NCBI GenBank assembly: GCA_016938515.1
Contig: JAFGUM010000143.1
Coordinates: forward strand, 1-5,448
Source of the DNA: Spirochaetales bacterium
GTDB lineage: Bacteria; Spirochaetota; Spirochaetia; Treponematales; UBA12059
Reading direction: 5' to 3'
Length of the DNA: 5,448 bases
This document shows, one piece after another, positions 1 through 5,448 of this stretch. Numbering within the stretch: the first letter of the stretch is position 1; each line of letters opens with the position of its first letter. Made by a program: the position numbers and the translations under genes. The notes below the pieces were generated by a model, which had not been told where the DNA came from, did not search any database, and worked only from the letters and a program-made list of their open reading frames with translations.

Positions 1-1130
1 CGCTGCGGGCCAATAACTTCGAAGCCGCCAGGGAACGGCTGGAACGCGCCAGGGAGCGATACCTCGCGTCGCTTTCCCTCGAGCAGGATCCCGAGCTTCG
101 CGCGCTGTCTGACCGTAGCCTGTCTGAGCTGGCGGCGGCGATACTCAAAACTGAAAACGACCTCGTGGTCGCCGACACCAGGCGCCTCGTCAACACCGGG
201 CGCGGCTTCTACCTCGAGGGAGACTTCGAGCGGGCGGAATCGGCTCTGCTCCAGGCGCGCTCACGATGGAGCACGACCAATACAACGCCAGAAGTTGAGG
301 TAGAATACTGGCTCAAGCTCGTGCAGACGGCGCTCTCGGTAAAAACTGGTCGCGACATACCCGTTACCGCGCCGCTCTTCCCGGAGATGAGCCAGCTTCT
401 GTCTCTTGCCAAGCGATACTACGAAGAAGGCGCCAGCTTGCTGGCCAAGCGCGACAAGACGGGTGCCATCAAGTCGTTCACCCAGGCCCGGCAGAAAATA
501 TCCGAGGTAAAAGTCGTATTCCCGCTCAACCAGGAAGCCCGCGTGCTTGAACTCAGGATAGACCAGCTGTCCGACGCCGACGAATTTGGCCGCAAGTTCG
601 CACGGATGTTCTCGGAAGCCAAGTCGAAAATTGATTCCCGGGTTGACCTGACGACAGCCTACAGTGACCTCAAAGACCTCGAAGCCATCAATCCGCGCTA
701 CCCGGGGCTGCGTACACAGATAGAGCGCGTTGAGATTCTTCTGGGGTTCAGGCAGCCCCCACCCGACCCCAAAGCGGTAGCCGAATCGAGGTCTCTGGTC
801 CAGGCGGCGCAGCGTATCTTTGCCTCGGGGCAGGTCGCGCAGTTCGCGTTCGCGCGAACCCAGCTCGAACGGGCCATCGTGCTCGATCCAAACAACGCGG
901 CGGCCTCCGCCCTCAAAGATCGCATAGCCACGTACATAGGAGGCGACACGGCCATCGTGCTGTCCAGCGCCGCTGAAACGCTGTACGCCGAAGCAGTTTC
1001 GTTCTTTACCAGTGGCGACTACATCAACGCGCGGGCCAGACTCACCCGCCTCGTAGCCATCTTCCCGCGCGGCGGCTCCATCCAGAAGGTCTCAGACCTC
1101 GACTCCCGCCTCTCGGCGATAGGGTACTAG
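1..1130 (+). CDS. TPR-like helical repeat protein, C-terminal part (5' end outside window)
   Basis: The frame is open from the left edge (first whole codon at position 3) to TAG at 1128-1130, giving 375 residues. The GTG at 165 is only an internal valine, because in-frame repeat-like sequence continues upstream of it; the true start lies outside the window. I see about five or six degenerate helix-turn-helix units of TPR type, numbered from the first whole codon: NNFEAARERLERAR near residue 5, LEGDFERAESALLQAR near 71, a unit with DKTGAIKSFTQAR near 150, a diverged unit ending INPRYPGLR, one with ARTQLERAIVLDPNN (a good TPR signature) near 285-300, and a last one with SGDYINARARLTRLVAIFP. No membrane segment or enzymatic motif is visible in this part. 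TPR arrays usually bind proteins or act as scaffolds. The next gene starts 4 bases after the stop, so the two are very likely one operon, and this protein may work with the membrane phosphatase. Specific function is not recognised. Confidence 0.85.
   Translation, partial: LRANNFEAARERLERARERYLASLSLEQDPELRALSDRSLSELAAAILKTENDLVVADTRRLVNTGRGFYLEGDFERAESALLQARSRWSTTNTTPEVEVEYWLKLVQTALSVKTGRDIPVTAPLFPEMSQLLSLAKRYYEEGASLLAKRDKTGAIKSFTQARQKISEVKVVFPLNQEARVLELRIDQLSDADEFGRKFARMFSEAKSKIDSRVDLTTAYSDLKDLEAINPRYPGLRTQIERVEILLGFRQPPPDPKAVAESRSLVQAAQRIFASGQVAQFAFARTQLERAIVLDPNNAAASALKDRIATYIGGDTAIVLSSAAETLYAEAVSFFTSGDYINARARLTRLVAIFPRGGSIQKVSDLDSRLSAIGY
1121..1124 (+). promoter_or_regulatory. Weak Shine-Dalgarno for the downstream phosphatase gene
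   Basis: AGGG lies 10 bases before the ATG at 1135 and just ahead of the upstream gene's stop codon. It is short, so initiation may lean on translational coupling with the TPR gene. It favours ATG 1135 over the in-frame ATG at 1147, which has no purine-rich stretch before it. There is no room for a separate promoter in the 4-base gap, although one inside the upstream gene cannot be excluded. Confidence 0.4.
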
Positions 1131-1134
1131 CGGC

Positions 1135-2424
1135 ATGCGTACGAACATGACGGCAACACGCCGCGCGGCGCTGATTCTCGGAGCTCTGTCCCTGCTGGTG
1201 GTACTGTCAACCCGGGCTACAGCCGCCCCGCCGGATTTTTACTGGGAAAATCCCGCGCGGCTATCTCGTGGAGTCGGCGCCTATCCCCAGGCGCTCTCCA
1301 CAGCGGGCAGGGTCGTCGTCATCTGGCAGGAGAACGTACAGACGGGCGAGGGCGGCACCGCGTGGCTGTCGCTGGCTTCGTACGGCCCTGACGGAGCCAA
1401 CGAGCGCCGCGACCACTTTGCCGGGCCTTTCCCCTATTCTGGCGACGCCCCGGTACTGTTCTCCGCCGCCGCGGACGGTAACGGAACCATGATGGTCGCG
1501 GTCTCCTCAGGGGAGCGAGCCATATCGCTGTACCAGTCTTTCAACGGCGGCCAGAGCTTTTCCGAGCCGTTGGTCATTGAAACCTCCGAGCCAGGCGTGG
1601 CGCCGCGCATATTCACAAAATCGGGCGGCGGCTGGTACCTGTTCGTCACACGGAGCCAGGAATTCACGCGTCCGCAACCTGGCACGGAAACCGCCGCGTC
1701 GTACGAGTCTCTGTCCATCTTTTTCTCGCGATCGGAAAACGGCGTTTCCTGGACCAGCTTCAGCCCGCTTGTGGGCGGTGAAATTGGGCTGGATCCAAAT
1801 TTCTTGCCAAGCGCCGCTTCCATGAACGGTACCGACGCCATCATATTTCAGACGCTTTCCGGCGGCGACAGGCCGAGCTATCAGCTATACACCATGACGA
1901 GTCAGGACGGCGGTGCCTCCTGGAGCGCGCCTCGCCGGTTTACCGAATTTCTTGACCCAGTACACCGGGAACGGCAGAACCCCAACGACTTCGACAACCA
2001 GCGACCGCACCTGGCCCGCATCGGCAACGAACTATGGGTAGCATGGGAACGCAGACTTCTGTCGGGGCCGACGCAGATTTATACCGCAAGGGTGGACCAG
2101 GAAGGCAAGGCCGTACCCGGCAGCGTCGAACGCGCTACCCTCGGCCAGGGTAACTGCTCCGAGCCGCGCCTGTTCACCCTCGGAACCGGCACCGATGCGG
2201 AGCCCGCCGTAACGTGGTTTGACGACAGACGGGGCAGCAGCACCGTATACGCGGCTTTCCGCTCGGGGAACCTCTGGACGGAACGCGACCTGTCTACCAG
2301 GCTGAGGGGCACGAGCACCTTCGGCCGTGCCGTGTATACGGCGCGCGGCCTGTACGCGTTCTGGCAATCGGGGCAGGGAACGGCAGCGTCGGTAATAGGC
2401 CTCATACCCGATACAAGCGCCCGC
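1135..2424 (+). other. Signal peptide and sialidase/BNR-like beta-propeller region
   Basis: Residues 1-31 form a typical signal peptide: Arg9-Arg10, a hydrophobic core of about 14 residues (ALILGALSLLVVL), then a small-residue end (ATAA) suited to signal peptidase I cleavage near residue 30-31. There is no lipobox Cys. The following 400 residues carry three Asp-box motifs: SFNGGQSF at 135-142, SENGVSW at 200-206 and SQDGGASW at 256-263. They are accompanied by repeated blade strands ending in aromatic-rich patterns (WYLFVTR, ELWVAWE, PAVTWFDDRRG, GLYAFWQSG), as in six-bladed sialidase-fold propellers. I do not see the N-terminal FRIP motif of true sialidases and did not identify an Arg triad, so a binding or sensing role is more likely than glycoside hydrolysis. 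Confidence 0.72.
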
Positions 2425-5400
2425 GCGCCCGGCGTCACCGCGGTGGACTTTGGCCCCGGCGAGCCGGTACGACGCAACAGGGCTACCGTACGCTGGACGG
2501 TGCCAGAAGATTCGTCGGGCATCCTGGGATTTTCGTACCTCTGGTCCCGGGATCCCGCCGCTGAACCACCGCTGACGGTAGGAGTGCTGGAAACCCAGAC
2601 GAGGGCGGCCTTCGACGCTGACGAGGATGGCGACTGGTTCTTCTCCATACGGGCGCAGGACTACGCGGGCAACTGGTCCACCGTGTCCCGCATCCGCTTC
2701 GTGCGAGACACGACGCCACCGGGCCTTCCGGTACCGCAGCCGCCCGAGTCTGGCCCTGATGGCTTCCTGGCGTCCAACAGCTTTTCCGTTTCATGGCTGC
2801 CTCCACCTGAAGCGGATGTGGCGGGATATACATGGGCGCTCGAATATCTGGGCCCGCTCGACAGGCTACCGGCGCGAAAGCGTGCAGCGGCGCCGATACA
2901 GAGCGCTGCCGACGCTGCACCCGCGGCGTACGCGCTGGAGCCAAGCACAGACTACGAACGCGACCTGTGGACGGCGCGACAAGCGGCAGCTCTGTCCCCG
3001 GTGATACGCACCGCCTCAACTCGGGCGGCGTTCACCAACATCGATGACGGCTACTGGGCGCTGTCGGTCGCTGCCATCGACGGCGTCGGCAACGTGGGCG
3101 AAGCTGCCCGCGTCATCCTTCGCGCCGACAAGTTCATACCCTACACCACCGTCACCGACGTAGCCGCTAGCCGCGACGATTTTGGCGCCATCAGCCTGTC
3201 CATAGTGGGCAGGGGCTTTATGGATGACGGAGCCGTTACGCTGCTGGCGGTAGACTCGGACGGCCGCGAACCCTACGACCGCCTGTACCCGCTTGCGGAT
3301 GGCGGGTTCAGCATCGTGTCCGACAGGCTCGTCCGGGTGGCAGAAGTCATGGACCTCGCCGCCGGAGACTATCGCGTCGGTATGTATCATCCGGTACGAG
3401 GCTGGTACTTTACCGGCCCCCGGCTTTCTGTTGATTACTCGGGAACCGTCAAGTTTGGCACCATGGGCGCACCATGGCGGCCAACCTGGTTCTTTGAGGC
3501 GTCGCGTTCCCCGCTCGTGAGTATAACGACGCTGTTTTTGCTTGCCGCACTGGCCATACCCGCGCTGGGCGTGGTGCTGTCGCTGCGGCAGGTCGTGGTC
3601 ATAGCCGGAGAACTCAAGGCGGTACGTCTTGAAGCCCTGGCCATACTGGAAGGAACACCCATGCCCGATACAGAACGACAACGAGCCGCGAAGCGCGCCA
3701 TACGACAAGGCGCCGGCCTCACGGTAAAGTTTACGATGACTATAAGCCTCCTCGTCATCTTCATCGTTTTACTCGTATCGGTACCGCTGGGCGTGCAAAT
3801 GCTCCAGACGCAGAGCGAAACGCTGGCCCGCGGCCTCGAGCAGCGCGCCAGGGTACTGCTGGAAAGCGCCGCGCAGGGCGGCAAGTCGTACCTGCCGGCA
3901 CGCAACGTCCTCGAGCTGTCACTGCTGCCCAACCAGGCGAGCGCCATCGCCGAGGCTCAGTATTTGACCATCACCGGTTTTGGCAGCAGCGCGACTACCA
4001 ATCCCGACGTCGTGTGGGCCAGCAATGACCCGGCCATAGCCGACAAGATAGACGACCCATCGCTCGTGCCCGGATCATCAGTTATTACCGATACGCTGTC
4101 ACCACGCATAGCAACCATAGCAGACGAGATCAACGCCAAAGCCCAGGCAGAGGTCGGTGCCATCGCCGACGCGCTGCAGCAGCTCCAGGACGAAGGCCGC
4201 GATCTGGCCGCTCGGCTAGACGAAGCGAGCCAGGCCAGGCTCGCGCAGATAGCCGGCAGCGCCCGCGACCTTGAAAAGACGCTGAGCGAGCGGCTCGCCG
4301 GCATCGCGGACGCGTCTGTTGCCTCCGAGCCGGCTTTCGACCCGACCACCATCGCCCGCGAATCGCGCGAGTACGTGTTCTATAAGCCCATACTGTTCCG
4401 CCAGGGTCGAGAGTCGGTGTACTACCGCGGCCTCGTACGCCTTTCTGTTTCCACCGCCACGATCGTGGAACAGATAAGCGCTGCAAGATTAGCGCTGTTC
4501 CGCAGCGTAGCCATCGTCGCGGTTATCGCTCTCGCCGCCGGCGTTCTCGGCGCCTTCGGGCTGTCCCGCATAATCATCGGACCCCTCATGAAGGTCGTCA
4601 AAGGCGTGGAAACCATCCGCGACGAGCCGGACAAGAAGAAGCTGGCGGATTTTACCATCGATATAAAGACGCACGACGAGCTTTCAATCCTGGCCGGCAC
4701 CATCAACGACATGACATCCGGCCTCGTCAAAGCGGCCAAGGAAGCGGAGTTCCTGACGGTGGGCAAGGGCGTCCAGAAAATGTTCATACCCCTCATCACG
4801 AACGACCTGGGTGAAAAGCTGACCACGGGCTACGACGACCAGCCGACGCATACGTTCTACGGATACTACGAAGGCGCCAAAGGCGTGTCGGGTGACTATT
4901 TTGACTACCAGAAGCTGGATAACCGCTTCTGGTCCTTCATCAAGTGCGACGTCTCGGGCAAGGGCGTACCCGCGGCCCTCATCATGGTAGGCGTCGCGAC
5001 CATATTCTCCACCGGCTTCCATGGTTGGGAATACAAGCGAGACGGCATCAAGCTGGACGAGCTGACGGCGAGAATAAACGACTACCTGTACACAAGAGGC
5101 TTCAAAGGTCTGTTCGCCGCCTTCGTGATGGGCGTCTTCGATTCGCAGACCGGCAGCGTCCACCTGTGCCACGCTGGCGACAAGTTCGTGCGCGTGTACA
5201 AGCCGGCGACTCAGTCTGTTGTCGTGCACGAGCTGGCGTCGGCTCCGGCCGCCGGAGCGATAGACCCCGAGCTGGTCAGCATGTCGGCTGCGTACAAGCA
5301 GGTGACCATCACTATGGATCACGGTGACTCCCTGCTGCTGTACACCGACGGTTTTGAGGAATCAAGCAGGGCCAGGCGTGGCCTGGACTTCAAGCAGCTG

Positions 5401-5448
5401 TTCGAAATCAAGAAACTCAAGGATCGCGAAGGCAACGAGTCGGATCAC
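1135..5448 (+). CDS. Large transmembrane sensor phosphatase: beta-propeller, Fn3, Cache-like, HAMP, SpoIIE/PP2C (3' end outside window)
   Basis: One uninterrupted frame of 1438 codons with no stop before the right edge. By family it should be a membrane receptor whose cytoplasmic PP2C/SpoIIE domain dephosphorylates Ser/Thr on a partner protein, often a STAS anti-anti-sigma factor. Order by residue: signal peptide 1-31; sialidase-like propeller about 32-430; two Fn3-like domains about 431-525 and 528-672; IPT-like beta domain about 673-775; TM1 794-817; basic cytoplasmic loop; TM2 866-887; extracytoplasmic Cache-like sensor 888-1122; TM3 1124-1143; HAMP about 1143-1200; SpoIIE domain from about 1205. 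Start ATG 1135 is chosen because it gives a complete signal peptide and has a weak ribosome site; ATG 1147 (Met5) is the alternative. The gene follows the TPR gene by 4 bases, so co-expression is likely. The phosphatase fold is cut before its final motif. The phosphatase and HAMP calls are strong; the propeller is good; the IPT and Cache calls are weaker. The actual ligand and substrate are unknown. Confidence 0.93.
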   Translation, partial: MRTNMTATRRAALILGALSLLVVLSTRATAAPPDFYWENPARLSRGVGAYPQALSTAGRVVVIWQENVQTGEGGTAWLSLASYGPDGANERRDHFAGPFPYSGDAPVLFSAAADGNGTMMVAVSSGERAISLYQSFNGGQSFSEPLVIETSEPGVAPRIFTKSGGGWYLFVTRSQEFTRPQPGTETAASYESLSIFFSRSENGVSWTSFSPLVGGEIGLDPNFLPSAASMNGTDAIIFQTLSGGDRPSYQLYTMTSQDGGASWSAPRRFTEFLDPVHRERQNPNDFDNQRPHLARIGNELWVAWERRLLSGPTQIYTARVDQEGKAVPGSVERATLGQGNCSEPRLFTLGTGTDAEPAVTWFDDRRGSSTVYAAFRSGNLWTERDLSTRLRGTSTFGRAVYTARGLYAFWQSGQGTAASVIGLIPDTSARAPGVTAVDFGPGEPVRRNRATVRWTVPEDSSGILGFSYLWSRDPAAEPPLTVGVLETQTRAAFDADEDGDWFFSIRAQDYAGNWSTVSRIRFVRDTTPPGLPVPQPPESGPDGFLASNSFSVSWLPPPEADVAGYTWALEYLGPLDRLPARKRAAAPIQSAADAAPAAYALEPSTDYERDLWTARQAAALSPVIRTASTRAAFTNIDDGYWALSVAAIDGVGNVGEAARVILRADKFIPYTTVTDVAASRDDFGAISLSIVGRGFMDDGAVTLLAVDSDGREPYDRLYPLADGGFSIVSDRLVRVAEVMDLAAGDYRVGMYHPVRGWYFTGPRLSVDYSGTVKFGTMGAPWRPTWFFEASRSPLVSITTLFLLAALAIPALGVVLSLRQVVVIAGELKAVRLEALAILEGTPMPDTERQRAAKRAIRQGAGLTVKFTMTISLLVIFIVLLVSVPLGVQMLQTQSETLARGLEQRARVLLESAAQGGKSYLPARNVLELSLLPNQASAIAEAQYLTITGFGSSATTNPDVVWASNDPAIADKIDDPSLVPGSSVITDTLSPRIATIADEINAKAQAEVGAIADALQQLQDEGRDLAARLDEASQARLAQIAGSARDLEKTLSERLAGIADASVASEPAFDPTTIARESREYVFYKPILFRQGRESVYYRGLVRLSVSTATIVEQISAARLALFRSVAIVAVIALAAGVLGAFGLSRIIIGPLMKVVKGVETIRDEPDKKKLADFTIDIKTHDELSILAGTINDMTSGLVKAAKEAEFLTVGKGVQKMFIPLITNDLGEKLTTGYDDQPTHTFYGYYEGAKGVSGDYFDYQKLDNRFWSFIKCDVSGKGVPAALIMVGVATIFSTGFHGWEYKRDGIKLDELTARINDYLYTRGFKGLFAAFVMGVFDSQTGSVHLCHAGDKFVRVYKPATQSVVVHELASAPAAGAIDPELVSMSAAYKQVTITMDHGDSLLLYTDGFEESSRARRGLDFKQLFEIKKLKDREGNESDH
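2425..3459 (+). other. Two Fn3-like domains followed by an IPT-like beta domain
   Basis: Residues about 431-525 look like a fibronectin-III unit: strand ATVRWTVPED, then WFFSIRAQDYAGNWS as the F-strand and turn. A DTTPPGLPVP linker leads to a second unit with strand SFSVSWLPPPEADVAGYTW and the matching YWALSVAAIDGVGNVG turn at about 640-655. The second unit contains an extra Ala/Arg-rich stretch (about 574-632) between its early and late strands. Residues about 673-775 form another beta-rich module with a GRGF motif near 691-694, reminiscent of IPT/TIG folds; this last call is tentative. Together they probably form a stalk that holds the propeller away from the membrane. Confidence 0.6.
3514..4563 (+). 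other. Membrane part: TM1, cytoplasmic loop, TM2, Cache-like sensor with helical insert, TM3
   Basis: TM1 spans residues 794-817. It is followed by a charged loop of about 48 residues rich in Arg/Lys (for example RQRAAKRAIRQG), which is expected to sit in the cytoplasm by the positive-inside rule. TM2 (866-887) returns to the outside, and TM3 (1124-1143) leads back to the HAMP domain. The region between TM2 and TM3 has the layout of a periplasmic PAS/Cache sensor: a leading helix, strands around YLTITGFGSSAT and VVWASNDP, and closing strands YVFYKPILF and YYRGLVRLSVST just before the helix that enters TM3. Between these strand blocks lies an Ala/Glu/Gln-rich helical stretch, residues about 989-1062 (positions 4099-4320), likely coiled coil. 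The Cache label is inferred from pattern only. Confidence 0.62.
4561..4734 (+). other. HAMP signal-transmission domain
   Basis: Residues about 1143-1200 directly follow TM3. They show the HAMP pattern: helix 1 with the conserved Pro1150 (SRIIIGPLMKVVKGVETI), a connector, then helix 2 starting at DEL (1181-1183) and running to IND-M (1190-1193) with regular hydrophobic spacing. HAMP domains pass conformational change from membrane sensor helices to an output domain, here the phosphatase that follows without another domain between. Confidence 0.85.
4747..5448 (+). other. SpoIIE-type PP2C phosphatase domain, truncated at window edge
   Basis: The entry helix VGKGVQKMFIPL matches the usual 'iQ..llP' start of SpoIIE/RsbU-like domains. 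Metal-site motifs follow in order: GVSGDYFDY with Asp1254, CDVSGKGVPAAL with Asp1272, and LLLYTDGFEE with Asp1405. The position usually occupied by NAGH reads HAGD (1346-1349). About 230 residues of the domain are present, and the last conserved Asp motif should lie beyond the right edge. The domain should hydrolyse phosphoserine or phosphothreonine using Mn/Mg. No kinase or STAS partner is encoded in the window. Confidence 0.92.

Noticed and set aside
165..167. GTG as the start of the TPR gene
   Set aside because: The same frame is open to the left edge and encodes repeat-like sequence (NNFEAARERLERAR) before it.
1147..1149. In-frame ATG (Met5) as the start of the phosphatase
   Set aside because: It has no ribosome site before it; ATG 1135 has a weak one and fits the short operon gap. 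The signal peptide would survive either choice.
2627..3047. Off-frame + strand open stretches overlapping the second Fn3 region, suggesting a frameshift
   Set aside because: Frame 1 stays open throughout and resumes good Fn3-like sequence (DDGYWALSVAAIDG), so no frameshift is needed; kept only as a caveat in the insert finding.
3016..3708. Long antisense open frame of 230 codons, and similar minus-strand frames across 1434-5322
   Set aside because: They lie wholly inside the phosphatase gene, have no recognisable domains, and are expected by chance opposite GC-rich coding sequence.
4099..4320. Possible DNA tandem repeat in the Ala-rich helical segment
   Set aside because: The similarity is at the amino-acid composition level; no exact nucleotide repeat unit was seen.

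Overview
The window is a GC-rich, densely coding stretch, fully occupied by two genes on the + strand, both cut by the window edges. No RNA gene, mobile element, CRISPR array or terminator was seen. The only intergenic space is 4 bases. The gene content (a TPR-type repeat protein coupled to a giant membrane-bound SpoIIE-type phosphatase with an extracytoplasmic sensor half) and the frequent AUA isoleucine codons despite high GC suggest a spirochaete, probably a Treponema/Spirochaeta relative. This assignment comes from recalled architecture, not a database search, and is moderate to low confidence.

Positions 1-1130 hold the C-terminal 375 codons of a helical tetratricopeptide-like repeat protein whose N-terminus lies upstream. 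Positions 1135-5448 hold one uninterrupted reading frame of 1438 codons that runs off the right edge. In order it encodes a signal peptide, a sialidase/BNR-like beta-propeller with three Asp-box motifs, two fibronectin-III-like domains (the second with a low-complexity Ala/Arg-rich insert), a further beta-rich IPT-like domain, TM1, a short basic cytoplasmic loop, TM2, a Cache-like extracytoplasmic sensor split by a long Ala-rich helical segment, TM3, a HAMP domain, and a PP2C/SpoIIE phosphatase domain cut before its last metal-binding Asp.

The predicted topology is self-consistent: the propeller and Fn3 domains are outside, the TM1-TM2 loop inside, the Cache-like region outside, and HAMP plus phosphatase inside. 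The simplest reading is a one-protein transmembrane receptor that senses or binds something outside the membrane and controls dephosphorylation of a cytoplasmic protein, probably an anti-sigma-factor-antagonist (STAS) type target. The upstream TPR protein is probably co-transcribed and may be a partner or scaffold; that role is inference. The many antisense and off-frame open stretches look like GC-driven shadows of these two genes.
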